The notes: a model not told the origin generated them from the sequence alone. A stretch of 48,730 nt of DNA from Bacillus pseudomycoides (GCF_002551005.1 NZ_NVOY01000028.1:37544-86273); one strand, 5' to 3'. Positions 34,297 to 42,836 are shown, counted from the stretch's first letter. Numbers and translations are program-made.

Positions 34297-35583
34297 ATGA
34301 AAAAAATGTCCAGGCAAGAAAAAAGCTGGATATTATATGACTGGGCAAACTCAGTATATTCACTCGTTATTACAACTGCTATATTTCCAATCTACTTTAA
34401 AGCAGCTGCTAAAGATGCTGGACTTGCAGGCACAACATCAACTGCATATTGGGGGTATGCCAATTCCCTTGCGACACTTCTTGTGTCTATACTTGCTCCA
34501 ATTCTTGGCACAATTGCTGATTATAAAGGATTTAAGAAACGATTCTTCACATTCTTTTTCCTATTAGGCATTATTTTTACAAGTATGTTGGCAGTAGTAC
34601 CAACTTCGCAGTGGATTCTCTTACTTTGCTGTTATATGCTCGCTTTAGTCGGATTTGCAGGAGCCAATATTTTTTACGATGCGTTTTTAATAGATGTGAC
34701 GACAGAGGATCGAATGAACCGTATTTCAACACGCGGCTTTGCCCTTGGCTATATTGGGAGCACGATTCCATTTATCGGCTGCATGGCACTTATTATTCTT
34801 TCACAAAAAAGTATCATCCCATTATCAGTCGGCGTGACAAGCCAAATTTCATTCGCAATTACAGCGCTTTGGTGGGGACTCTTTACAATCCCTATGTTAA
34901 AAAATGTGGAACAACGCTATTTTATCGAACGCGATCCAAATCCTGTTGTGACAAGCTTTAAACGTCTTATTCATACATTTAAAAATATCCGTCAATACCG
35001 AACAGTGTTTTTCTTCCTCCTTGCTTATTTCTTTTATATTGATGGAGTCGACACAATCATTACAATGTCAACAGCATACGGAACAGACCTTGGAATTAGC
35101 GCAACAAATTTAATAATTATTTTATTCGTCACGCAGATCGTCGCCGGTCCGTTTGCCTTGTTATATGGCAAGTTATCTGAAACGTTTACCGGAAAGAAAA
35201 TGCTATATGTTGGTATTATTATGTATATTATTATTTGTACGTACGCTTATTTCCTAAAAACAACGTTAGATTTCTGGATTTTAGCGATGCTCGTTGCTAC
35301 TTCACAAGGTGGTATTCAGGCGTTAAGCCGCTCCTATTTTGCAAAGCTTATTCCGAAAGAATCCGCAAACGAATTCTTTGGCTTTTATAATATATTTGGT
35401 AAATTCGCAGCAATCATGGGTCCAGTTCTCGTCGGTGTCACAACGCAGTTAACCGGTAAAACAAACGCTGGTGTGTTAAGTATTATCATACTATTTATAA
35501 TAGGTGGATTTCTATTAACACGTGTACCAAAGGGGTCTTCTACTTCCGTAACAGAACCATCTCAAAAACCAGAAACATTATAA
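34297..35583 (+). CDS. MFS transporter, UMF1 (Atg22-like) family
   Basis: 428 aa with about 12 membrane helices. The N-terminus RQEKSWILYDWANSVYSLVI is typical of UMF1/Atg22-type transporters (WxxYDWANSxF pattern), and GTIADYKGFKKR is the MFS A-type loop. Yeast Atg22 exports amino acids; the bacterial substrate is unknown. GAGGAGG lies upstream of the ATG. It may be transcribed with the preceding phosphodiesterase (96-nt gap). Confidence 0.88.
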   Translation: MKKMSRQEKSWILYDWANSVYSLVITTAIFPIYFKAAAKDAGLAGTTSTAYWGYANSLATLLVSILAPILGTIADYKGFKKRFFTFFFLLGIIFTSMLAVVPTSQWILLLCCYMLALVGFAGANIFYDAFLIDVTTEDRMNRISTRGFALGYIGSTIPFIGCMALIILSQKSIIPLSVGVTSQISFAITALWWGLFTIPMLKNVEQRYFIERDPNPVVTSFKRLIHTFKNIRQYRTVFFFLLAYFFYIDGVDTIITMSTAYGTDLGISATNLIIILFVTQIVAGPFALLYGKLSETFTGKKMLYVGIIMYIIICTYAYFLKTTLDFWILAMLVATSQGGIQALSRSYFAKLIPKESANEFFGFYNIFGKFAAIMGPVLVGVTTQLTGKTNAGVLSIIILFIIGGFLLTRVPKGSSTSVTEPSQKPETL

Positions 35584-35616
35584 TCAAACGCTCTCTCATA
35601 TAGGGGTACACCCCCC

Positions 35617-35725
35617 CATGCCCATCAAGCTAAGGATTTAGGACTACCCCCAAACGATAATTCTGTACAAATTGCTCAATTTTATCGTTTGGGGGTAGTT
35701 CATTTGTGTTAAGTTGATAGCGATG
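35617..35725. mobile_element. MITE with IS231-type inverted ends
   Basis: CATGCCCATCAAGCTAAG (35617-35634) and, inverted, CATCGCTATCAACTTAAC (35708-35725) bound a 109-bp element. These ends match those of the deleted IS231-type element at 38517-39106. Inside is an 18-bp perfect stem (35643-35660 with 35682-35699) and a 21-nt loop, no ORF. GGGGT...ACCCC sequences flank it. It is probably mobilised by an IS231-type transposase. Confidence 0.7.
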
Positions 35726-36084
35726 TGGCGGGACCCCATATAGTACAAATTGACACTGTATCTAAACTGATTGGTTTTGTTACTGTAAAATCATTGGTTT
35801 TTCCTAAGAATTAAGTCGGGCTAACCACTAAAACACTGTGTTCTCAATAGATACTTTGCCCCTGGTTACAGGAACGCTGGAACTAGGCCTAATTCAACGG
35901 TGAGGGCGTTTCTAATTTTCAAATATACAACGTAACAAAAATGAACGTTTATGTTACAAATATCACCGAAAAACAACGTTTGGTAAAAAATATATTACTA
36001 TGACCTAATTTTACACGTATCTCGGCTGTATCCCTACCTTACCCTCAAAGTGAAATTGTACCATTAAAAATGAAAAGTAAACAA
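35726..36084. other. Intergenic stretch without recognised gene
   Basis: About 360 bp of AT-rich sequence. GTAACA...TGTTAC (about 35931-35956) is a weak inverted repeat. The GC-richer part around 35850-35910 might be a decayed insert, but I see no family match. Confidence 0.4.
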
Positions 36085-36112
36085 AAAAAGACCAATGCAC
36101 CCATTGGTCTTC
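36085..36112 (-). terminator. Terminator of the TRM11-like gene
   Basis: AGACCAATG and CATTGGTCT pair around a 4-nt loop; seven T follow on the minus strand. Confidence 0.9.
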
Positions 36113-36122
36113 CCTTACTTCC

Positions 36123-37076
36123 CTATTCACAAACAAGAATTTGCCGAGAAAAGTTTCCTTTTCTTGTTACGCAGCGGTCTGTAATTTCAAATCCAATTTC
36201 TTCAATCATGTGATCCATTGTTTCGCTTGTTACAACTACTACTTTTTTTGCAATACGGCGCGCATGTTTTAAAATCGAGAATTGATCTTCTGGTGTTGCG
36301 CACGTAAATAGATTGTACGGCATATCGATAATTGCTACATCGTAGTTTGTCTGAATGTCTTCGATAGGTCCTACCGTTACGTCTCCTTCAAAACCAAAAT
36401 GCGCGATGTTTTCTCTTGATCCGATTACGACAAGCGGGTTAATATCACGGCCAACGATGTCAATGCCCATAGAGAGTGCTTCTACCACTACCGTTCCAAT
36501 ACCACAGCATGGATCGATCGCTTTGACTCCATCAGGATTTGGCACAGCGATATTCGCAACAGCTCTCGCTACACGTGTGCTTAGTGACGTAGAATAGCTG
36601 CGTGGTTTTTTCACGTGATGGAACCAAACAGCCTCGCTTTCCATATATGTTCCGAAGTACCAACGTCCACCAATGATTACAATGCCAAATATACGCTCTG
36701 GATGATGCACATCGGCTTCACCTTCAATATGCATGCCGATATCTCGCTCAATAAGGCGGCGTTCTCCGTATTCTATTTTTTTCGACTTATCAAGATCATT
36801 AATTTTAACGAAGATGACTTTGAACGTGGATCCAGACAAATCAATCTGTTCGACCTGCTTCAAAATATCTGGCAGTTCATCTCCTTCATACATTACGTCA
36901 ATCCGTTCTTTAATAAACGGGCTTCGGCTCGGATCAATTTTGATTGTGCTTTTCAATATATTAGAGTGCGATTCCGTTCCAAAAAGTGAGCGCATCTCCA
37001 TATAACATAAAGAACGTTCCTCTTCGCGAAATGCATACGTATATATATACGCCGGTGTTTGGCTATGATTATCCAA
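36123..37076 (-). CDS. TRM11/THUMP-type SAM-dependent RNA methyltransferase
   Basis: 317-aa methyltransferase. The C-terminal Rossmann domain has the SAM loop DPCCGIGTVVVEAL (about 186-199), the acidic strand VGRDINP, and the catalytic-type DMPYNL (an N/D-PPY variant of amino methyltransferases). The N-terminal half would be the RNA-binding part. Relatives make m2G or m2,2G in tRNA; the target here is unknown. The start is TTG at 37076, with AAAGGATGGGAA upstream; the next ATG would remove 25 residues. Confidence 0.82.
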   Translation of the reverse strand: MDNHSQTPAYIYTYAFREEERSLCYMEMRSLFGTESHSNILKSTIKIDPSRSPFIKERIDVMYEGDELPDILKQVEQIDLSGSTFKVIFVKINDLDKSKKIEYGERRLIERDIGMHIEGEADVHHPERIFGIVIIGGRWYFGTYMESEAVWFHHVKKPRSYSTSLSTRVARAVANIAVPNPDGVKAIDPCCGIGTVVVEALSMGIDIVGRDINPLVVIGSRENIAHFGFEGDVTVGPIEDIQTNYDVAIIDMPYNLFTCATPEDQFSILKHARRIAKKVVVVTSETMDHMIEEIGFEITDRCVTRKGNFSRQILVCE

Positions 37077-37165
37077 TCTATTCCCATCCTTTATCGTATC
37101 AAATTGTTCTTTCTCTCAAGTGATATCCGTATCATTGTGCACCGTAACGTTGCAAGCGGTAAAAA

Positions 37166-37213
37166 AGGACTAATAAGCCGAGGCAAAGTTGTCTCATTTT
37201 ATTGGTCCTTTTT
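37166..37213 (-). terminator. Terminator after the GIY-YIG remnant
   Basis: AAAGGACTAATAA pairs with TTATTGGTCCTTT with one mismatch; T-run on the minus strand. Confidence 0.7.
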
Positions 37214-37225
37214 ATGAGCTTTTAC

Positions 37226-37528
37226 TTATTTAAAGAACACTTTGTCTACATTATATTTCGACTTTTGTTTATTAGCGATATATGTTTCATAAATTTCTCT
37301 TTCCATCGCGTTTTCTACAAGACAAACATCAATTTTGATTACTTCATCTCTATGGTCTTTGATTACTGATACAGTATCTTCAAAATGTTTTTTTATTCTT
37401 GGTCTTAACTTTCTTGCCTTACCAACAAACATTAGTTCATTCTTGTTGTTATAAAACATAAAGATTCCACCTTTATCTCTAAGAATTAGGTGAAAATCAG
37501 TAAACTGTAGCTTTGCAATAAAGTTTGA
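37226..37528 (-). pseudogene. GIY-YIG nuclease-like gene lacking its 5' end
   Basis: The only ATG (37459, AAGGTGG upstream) would give 77 aa starting MFYNNKNELMFVGKARKL. The frame stays open for 23 more codons to 37528, reading FTDFHLILRDKGGIF, which looks like the missing first part of the GIY-YIG domain, before a TAA at 37529-37531. The C-terminal EREIYETYIANKQKSKYN matches the excision-repair endonuclease-like family, from memory about 120 aa. Either a short functional protein starts at 37459 or the gene has lost its start. Confidence 0.6.
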
Positions 37529-37570
37529 TTAAAAAATGTGTTTTAATCCTTATTTAAAAGCAAATATAAA

Positions 37571-37613
37571 AACTTCATTTTGAAAAAAGCTTGATCAAAA
37601 TGGAGTTTCTCTT
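37571..37613 (-). terminator. Terminator downstream of mepB
   Basis: AAACTTCATTTTGA pairs with TCAAAATGGAGTTT with one mismatch; the minus-strand 3' side has a T-run. It lies about 145 nt after the mepB stop. Confidence 0.6.
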
Positions 37614-37756
37614 TTTAACTAAGTATGAAATTTTTATAAAAAAGTTTGATTATTTTAATACTCCTTATTCCACTAACGCACCTGTTTACGGAAATGGAAT
37701 ATTTTGTTTTAAATTATCGAACTTTATTTTAAAACCACATTTAGGGCTATCCAATT

Positions 37757-38266
37757 TTAGTTAGAGTATAGCTTTAATAGTTCTTGTATTGGTAAACTAT
37801 TTGTATTGTTCATCCCAACAAAATATTCTAATTGCCATTTCTGTGTTTCGATAGCTTGTTTGCTAGTGGGATTTTCCCAACTAGGGTAAACTCTAATTGC
37901 CATTTTTCCTTTTGTAGTGGCTGTTTTAAGGATATTTTGTTTTACAAGTACTTCTTTTGGAAAAACGAATTGTCCAAAATTATTATTTCTAGTAAAAGTA
38001 TTGATAACCAATAAATCAGTAGCTTTTTCATATGAAAAGGCTTGGTTTTTATTATCCCCATCTTTTTCCCAAAAAGCAACAAACTGTCCTATCTTGGTAG
38101 GTGTTATTTTTGCGACTCTAAATCTAATCGATTTTGAATTTAGCTGAAATATACCAGCCCCATAATCTGAATTTTGAGCTTCTTCTCGGACAGCTTTTAT
38201 GGTTAAGTGATTAGGTTCATAAAACATTTTATTTACATATGTTAACGCATTATAAAATTCATTCAC
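37757..38266 (-). CDS. mepB: MepB family protein
   Basis: 169-aa protein of the MepB family, named after the gene beside the Staphylococcus mepA efflux pump; the function is unknown. Conserved stretches: YGAGIFQLN, IRFRVAKITPTKIGQFVAFWEK, and FVFPKEVLVKQNIL. The start is GTG at 38266, with GGGGAGG 6 nt upstream; the longer frame from 38314 has no ribosome site. No mepA-like gene is adjacent. Confidence 0.85.
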   Translation of the reverse strand: MNEFYNALTYVNKMFYEPNHLTIKAVREEAQNSDYGAGIFQLNSKSIRFRVAKITPTKIGQFVAFWEKDGDNKNQAFSYEKATDLLVINTFTRNNNFGQFVFPKEVLVKQNILKTATTKGKMAIRVYPSWENPTSKQAIETQKWQLEYFVGMNNTNSLPIQELLKLYSN

Positions 38267-38409
38267 TGCTTTGCCTCCCCTATTTTTTATACTACTAATT
38301 CCAACGCCTTTCAAATCAATATTATCTTAATTTGAACGCAATGCCCAAATAAAGCTATTGAACTAACCGTTTGTGGAAGAAGGAAAACTGAAATAATAAC
38401 ATTTAGGTT

Positions 38410-38486
38410 CGACTTTTTTATAAACGATATAACTTTTTTCAAAACAGTACATCTTTTTTACAAACGGTACGACTTTATTTCAAATC
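38410..38486. repeat. Tandem 20-bp repeat, about four units
   Basis: Units start at 38410, 38430, 38450 and 38470 with consensus (C/T)(G/A)(A/T)CTTTTTT..AAACGGTA. Each is exactly 20 bp, two helix turns. It lies between the mepB promoter region and the IS231-type element. It could be a protein-binding array; no replication gene is near. Confidence 0.6.
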
Positions 38487-38516
38487 TACAGGAACCCATA
38501 CATAGGGGTTCCGCCA

Positions 38517-39106
38517 CATCGCTATCAAGCTAAGATTTTGCACTATCTATAAAGCAAAAAAGACGTTATCCTTTCTGTAGAATCATAGGAAAGGATGGCG
38601 TTTTTTATGGATCTTTCGATTCTTGACGAACTTCAACCGATTGCTGAAGAATTACAACGACATATGTCTCCTTATGTTCTAGAACACTTAGCTAAAGAAA
38701 AAGAATTCGTTCATCGACGATGTTCAAAATGCGTCAGTTACTCTTAGATAAGAAAAAGAAAGAGCTAAGTGAATACAAATCCATCTATATGATAAAGAAT
38801 TATTATCTATTGTTTTATGAGGGACTACAGAAGGGCATCCATGAATTATTAAAAATTTTATTGCGTTTGTTTTACCTGTTAGAAAAAAACGGACGAAAAT
38901 CTCACCGTTACGAAAAGAAAACAGTCTTTGATATCTTAGGTGTTGTGTATGATTGTACGTTGTCACAAAGTTTCCAAGTTGCATAATATTTTTAAAAACA
39001 TCTATTTAATAGGTTTATTTGTTATGCACATCTTTAGTGTAGTCGTAGAAATTTCAAAAAACACATTCACATATACCCTCTTGTCCCCCTTAGCTTGATG
39101 GGTATG
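38517..39106 (+). mobile_element. Internally deleted IS231-type (IS4 family) element
   Basis: 590 bp between CATCGCTATCAAGCTAAG (38517-38534) and, inverted, CATACCCATCAAGCTAAG (39089-39106). Imperfect direct repeats flank it (GGGGTTCCGCCA left, GGGGACCACCA right). A full IS231 is about 1.6 kb; about 1 kb of the transposase is missing. Sequence 39107-39325 beyond it has no gene that I can recognise. Confidence 0.82.
38607..38986 (+). pseudogene. IS231-type transposase remnant (N- and C-terminal parts joined)
   Basis: The first 37 or so codons (MDLSILDELQPIAEELQRHM...) match the IS231 transposase N-terminus. The C-terminal 88 codons (from [19 protein letters not shown] at 38720 to 38986) match its C-terminus. 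They lie in different frames, joined at about 38716-38722, with TAG stopping the first frame at once. The catalytic DDE core is absent, so it is inactive. Confidence 0.85.
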
Positions 39107-39325
39107 GGGGACCACCAACATTTCGCGGAAAACATACGCTAAGGGACTTTTTAACCATAAACCTTAGTTTTGGGCATTTTCTCCACATGGTCGTATCCCT
39201 TTCGAATTTATAGTTTTTGATTAACTATTACCATAACAATTGAATGTACAGACAGATCAATTATGAAAACAAAAAATGGAAGATCTTATTGAAGATAAGC
39301 TACCCGATAGTTTAGTAACTTCAAC

Positions 39326-39358
39326 AAAAAAAGCGTTAATCCCTCTTCGATTAACGTC
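39326..39358 (-). terminator. Terminator downstream of the glycosyltransferase gene
   Basis: GCGTTAATC and GATTAACGT pair around a short loop; AAAAAAA on the plus side gives a minus-strand T-run. It is 120 nt past the stop codon. The region 39359-39479 has no other feature. Confidence 0.65.
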
Positions 39359-39479
39359 ACTGTTTATTTAAGTACATTTTTTTACAATCTGTTTCCCTTT
39401 ATTTTTCTTTATTTTGTATCTCTCATCTTGAAATCTAGCTTTAGTTTAACTCATGAACAATCTAATGGTACTTCTATTT

Positions 39480-40241
39480 TTATCTATCTTGATTTTCATA
39501 ATATGCTTCATCCGCATATTTCTGGTCTGTTCCTTTAAGATAAGCTAGGATCATTTTCGGACGTTTAAGTAAAACCCAGTCTCCATGTTTATCAAACTTT
39601 CTGCTTGAAGTTATCATCCCATTTTGAATCGTCCCGTATTTTTTCCCCTTCTTTTTCCCCCACTCTTTTAATCGTTTAGCGAAATCTGCATCTTCTGCCA
39701 TAAGCATATCTTCATTAAATCCCTTAATCGATTTAAAATCCTTTTTGTAGCACCAAAAGATTCCCACAGAAATTGCTCCATATTTAAAGAGTAGTGGCCC
39801 AATTAATAACAAAGTTGAAACAAAAATTCCTAAAGACATTCTTTCAAATTTCCCTGTAACTCCGCCGCCAATGTACTTTCCAGTGATTAAGTTCTCCTCT
39901 GCCTTAGACAACACATGTTCATTCATCTGTGTATCTGCATCAATTGTAACGATGATTTCACCTCTAGCTATTTCAACACCTGCGTTCCTAATCTTAGAAA
40001 GGTTTTTATCGTTATTCTTTATTATGATACATTTATACGATTTTGCAATTTCTTCCGTTCTGTCTGTACATCGATTTAACACAACAATGATTTCAACTTG
40101 ATTTTTAAATAATTTTGAGGCTTTTGAAATAGATTCTAAGCATTTTCCAATGTACTTTTCTTCATTATGGGCGGGTATTATAATTGAAATTTTTATATCC
40201 TCTTTATTTTTATCTTCTGAAGAGTTCTCCTTTTCGTTCAT
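39480..40241 (-). CDS. Family 2 glycosyltransferase
   Basis: 253-aa GT-A fold enzyme. N-terminal SIIIPAHNEEKYIGKCLESI, then the DADT metal/nucleotide site (TIDADTQMNEHVL) and the acceptor-side AEDADFAKRL. One hydrophobic segment (GIFVSTLLLIGPLLFKYGA, about 133-151) may anchor it to the membrane. Transfers a sugar from a nucleotide sugar to an unknown acceptor. GGGGGAG precedes the ATG. Isolated from other envelope-sugar genes, within the accessory part of the window. Confidence 0.88.
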   Translation of the reverse strand: MNEKENSSEDKNKEDIKISIIIPAHNEEKYIGKCLESISKASKLFKNQVEIIVVLNRCTDRTEEIAKSYKCIIIKNNDKNLSKIRNAGVEIARGEIIVTIDADTQMNEHVLSKAEENLITGKYIGGGVTGKFERMSLGIFVSTLLLIGPLLFKYGAISVGIFWCYKKDFKSIKGFNEDMLMAEDADFAKRLKEWGKKKGKKYGTIQNGMITSSRKFDKHGDWVLLKRPKMILAYLKGTDQKYADEAYYENQDR

Positions 40242-40627
40242 ACAATATCTCCCCCTTTAAATGAAACAATTTTTATTTCTGTAAGTGTGATTTGAAACAA
40301 ACAAGAGTGAATGATGTGGTAATTAAATCAAATTGAATCTATAATATTCACTTTCAAAAATTCACCTGATGAAATTAAAGCCTATAACCCCCCCCTTATT
40401 AGGAATATTATCACCTTAATTAATTGTATGAACTATTGAAATTTAATATCTTTTCTAATATGTCATTATCTAAAGCTGGGATATGACGGTTAGAAGTCTT
40501 TATCGGTACCAAACATTTTGAATCAATAGTTGTCGATGTAAAGTAGAGAAATTACAAATTTCAAATTAAACAATCGGGCGTGATTGTGGAGCAACATAGA
40601 TAGAAAATGATCAAACGTTTTTATCTT
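40242..40627. other. Intergenic region, no gene recognised
   Basis: 386 bp, AT-rich. It should hold the promoter of the glycosyltransferase gene. CAATCGGGCGTGATTGTGGAGC near 40571 (first part CAATCGGGC also occurs within the bcr1 copy at 6244) stands out by GC content but has no partner end here. Confidence 0.4.
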
Positions 40628-41824
40628 TTACCCTTCTTGTTTTTGTGTCACTTTCATTCGAAGTACCGGTAAAACAGCTGCTAATCCTAATACCGCCGCT
40701 ATGCTAAATACGATCACGAGCGAAGTTGTCTCCTTCAATACTCCTCCTAACGAAACACCGATTAGCAGCGTGCTCATAAATAGCGGTAATACCGTTCCAT
40801 TTACCCGGCCAATCATGTTCTCATCTACAAGTTGAATCATAAACGTTCCGATTACGATATTTACATAAGCTAAACAAATTCCTGTTATAAAACGCATGCA
40901 TACTGTAATCCAAAACGAAGTCGAAAATCCTTCTACAACAAATGAAACAGCTAAAACGATTATTCCAAAAACGAGTAAATGTTTCTGCTTTACTTTTTTA
41001 GAAACAACAGCTGCCACGCCGCCCCCAATTAACATCCCAATGCCATCAGCTGCAGTCAAATATTGAACAGCTTCTTTCTCCATTCCTAATCGCTCCACAA
41101 CGAGAAAGACTTCAAGCGGTTGTACTAAACCTGCTGCTAAGCCAATGATCGAAAAAGCAATAGCCAACATTCGCAGGGGATTCGAGCGTAGCACATACAA
41201 CCAACCTTCTTTTATATCATTCCATAGTGAAGATTGCCTCACCTCTACTTCTTTCATCCATCGTGGTAGAAATGAAAGACAAAGAGCTGATAAAGCAAAA
41301 ATAATGATTAAGCTGTAGAGTGATGCAAACAAACCGAGCTGTGTATATACGAGTGTCCCTACAACCGGACCAAAGATTAAGAACAGTGCTTGTAAACTTT
41401 GAGATATGGCAATGGCTGCACTCACATGTTCCTCTTCGACATGATGTTTAAACACGCGTGAAGTTGCTGGCTGTGAAAATTGGCTGACGACCGCTGACAC
41501 AAATGTTGCTGCAAATAACGCTTGCCAATATCCAATATTTAATAAGAAAATAATCATAACGATAGATAGTGCACTTAATATATCCCCTGTAATCATTGTT
41601 CGATTTGGATTCCACCGATCAGCCAATGCACCTCCAACAAACGAAAAGATAAATATAGGTGCATATTCCATGACAGACAATAAAGAAACAGCAACAGGAT
41701 CATTATTTGTCTGTTCCATAACAAAAAACAAAAGCGCCATATTTCGGATCCAAATCGCAAATTGTTGTAAAATATCAGAAGCAATTACAAGCAGAAACAC
41801 TCGATTTTTTAACAAAGCATTCAT
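40628..41824 (-). CDS. MFS efflux transporter controlled by the adjacent TetR
   Basis: 398 aa, 12 hydrophobic segments, MFS loop 2-3 motif GGALADRWNPNR. Resembles the drug-efflux MFS group. GGGGAGA precedes the ATG. The promoter region carries GACCGTTCAGTC (41847-41858), the same site as before the tetR gene, so it is probably induced by a ligand of that regulator. Substrate unknown. Confidence 0.88.
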   Translation of the reverse strand: MNALLKNRVFLLVIASDILQQFAIWIRNMALLFFVMEQTNNDPVAVSLLSVMEYAPIFIFSFVGGALADRWNPNRTMITGDILSALSIVMIIFLLNIGYWQALFAATFVSAVVSQFSQPATSRVFKHHVEEEHVSAAIAISQSLQALFLIFGPVVGTLVYTQLGLFASLYSLIIIFALSALCLSFLPRWMKEVEVRQSSLWNDIKEGWLYVLRSNPLRMLAIAFSIIGLAAGLVQPLEVFLVVERLGMEKEAVQYLTAADGIGMLIGGGVAAVVSKKVKQKHLLVFGIIVLAVSFVVEGFSTSFWITVCMRFITGICLAYVNIVIGTFMIQLVDENMIGRVNGTVLPLFMSTLLIGVSLGGVLKETTSLVIVFSIAAVLGLAAVLPVLRMKVTQKQEG

Positions 41825-41846
41825 CGTATCTCCCCTTCTCTAAACC

Positions 41847-41858
41847 GACCGTTCAGTC
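41847..41858. promoter_or_regulatory. Putative TetR operator before the MFS gene
   Basis: GACCGTTCAGTC, a partly symmetric site with GAC/GTC arms, within AAACCGACCGTTCAGTCT. It is identical to the site at 42493-42504. Confidence 0.72.
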
Positions 41859-41888
41859 TAATTTATTTCAAAAGAAAAGCTGCTGACA

Positions 41889-42473
41889 TTACAATCCAGC
41901 TGCCATTCCCTGTAATAAAACATCAATTGCTTTTTTATAAATCCGTTTCATTTCCTCTACATTCATTTCATAATATAATGGTCCAAGCCCAGCTAAAAGA
42001 CCGTTTACAACGTACATGAGATCATTTACATCGTCTTGGCGAAATTCACCTGATGCCATCCCTTCTTCGACTAGCTTCTTAAAAATGCTATACGATTCAC
42101 GAGTTAAGGCAATCATTTCATCCATTATATCTTTCCTTACAACTTGACTCGTTAGAAATTCTTCAATTGTACTAGAAATTGGATTTTGTACATCTTCGAC
42201 ATAATATTCAGCAAGACCATATAGCTTTTCTGTACTTGTCTGATACTGCTTTTCTTTTTCTGCCCATTTTTCCAGCCAATCGTACGTATGCTGCTTCACT
42301 ACAAATAAAAACAATTCTTCTTTACTTTTAAAGTGGTAATAAATACTGCCTTTACTCCGCTCAGTAATTTCACAAATGTTTTCCATAGATGTTGCTGCAT
42401 ACCCTGTTTTTGAAAATAATTGTTCTGCTTTATAAGCAATTTCTCTTTTAATTTCTTCTGCACTCTTTCTCAT
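41889..42473 (-). CDS. TetR/AcrR family regulator
   Basis: 194-aa repressor. N-terminal helix-turn-helix: EEIKREIAYKAEQLFSKTGYAATSMENI then TERSKGSIYYHFKSKEELF, the typical recognition helix region. The C-terminal ligand domain is unassigned. The second of two adjacent ATGs (42473) is favoured by the GAGG spacing. It is upstream of the MFS gene by 64 nt and both have the same operator. Confidence 0.92.
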   Translation of the reverse strand: MRKSAEEIKREIAYKAEQLFSKTGYAATSMENICEITERSKGSIYYHFKSKEELFLFVVKQHTYDWLEKWAEKEKQYQTSTEKLYGLAEYYVEDVQNPISSTIEEFLTSQVVRKDIMDEMIALTRESYSIFKKLVEEGMASGEFRQDDVNDLMYVVNGLLAGLGPLYYEMNVEEMKRIYKKAIDVLLQGMAAGL

Positions 42474-42492
42474 CATTGCACCTCATTAAACC

Positions 42493-42504
42493 GACCGTTC
42501 AGTC
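42493..42504. promoter_or_regulatory. Putative TetR operator before tetR
   Basis: GACCGTTCAGTC, in the 5' region of the tetR gene and close to its ribosome site, consistent with autoregulation. Confidence 0.72.
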
Positions 42505-42514
42505 TGATTTTAAC

Positions 42515-42546
42515 AAAAATTGCCTCTTCCTTACAAGAGGCAATTT
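42515..42546 (-). terminator. Terminator after the 47-aa membrane protein gene
   Basis: AAATTGCCTCTT and AAGAGGCAATTT form a perfect 12-bp stem around a 6-nt loop. Confidence 0.85.
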
Positions 42547-42552
42547 CCTTAT

Positions 42553-42696
42553 TTATGAAAATATCTTATCAATCCAATTATGAATCGCATACAGTTTCCC
42601 TATTTTTAACGCGACCTTAAATAAAACAACGCCCCCTGCCACTACAGCAAATGCAATCATTTTCCCTTTGTTTTTTACTTTCGGCTTTTTCTCCAT
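42553..42696 (-). CDS. Small membrane protein, 47 aa
   Basis: Starts MEKKPKVKNKGKMIAFAVVA: basic N-terminus, one membrane helix with GG (about 12-31), then an amphipathic tail with Trp. AGAGGG lies about 9 nt upstream of the ATG; terminator directly after. Two copies of the CAAACGTTTG palindrome lie upstream, so expression is probably controlled. Unknown function. Confidence 0.7.
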   Translation of the reverse strand: MEKKPKVKNKGKMIAFAVVAGGVVLFKVALKIGKLYAIHNWIDKIFS

Positions 42697-42734
42697 TCTC
42701 TATTCCCTCTTTATCTCTTTTTCTCTTTATTAAT

Positions 42735-42785
42735 CAAACGTTTGTTTAATACATTTAGACTTTCCCCAAACTAATCAAACGTTTG
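42735..42785. promoter_or_regulatory. Two CAAACGTTTG palindromes, 41 bp apart
   Basis: The perfect palindrome CAAACGTTTG at 42735-42744 and 42776-42785, each in the same longer context TAATCAAACGTTTGTTTAA. A 41-bp centre distance is close to four helix turns, so two dimers could contact each other on the same face. The symmetry suits a TetR-type repressor different from the one at 41889. Confidence 0.7.
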
Positions 42786-42802
42786 TTTAAATTTCAAAGC
42801 AA

Positions 42803-42832
42803 TAAAAAAATGCGCCTTTTCAGGCGCATTTC
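42803..42832 (-). terminator. Terminator after the glycine-rich protein gene
   Basis: AAATGCGCC and GGCGCATTT form the stem with a 5-nt loop; TTTTTTT follows on the minus strand. Confidence 0.88.
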
Positions 42833-42836
42833 TATG

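Noticed and set aside
38724-38984. 86-codon minus-strand ORF
   Set aside because: It is antisense to the recognised C-terminus of the IS231-type transposase.
40565-40600. Possible transposon end CAATCGGGCGTGATTGTG
   Set aside because: No partner inverted repeat or transposase was found; only a short match to bcr1 interior.
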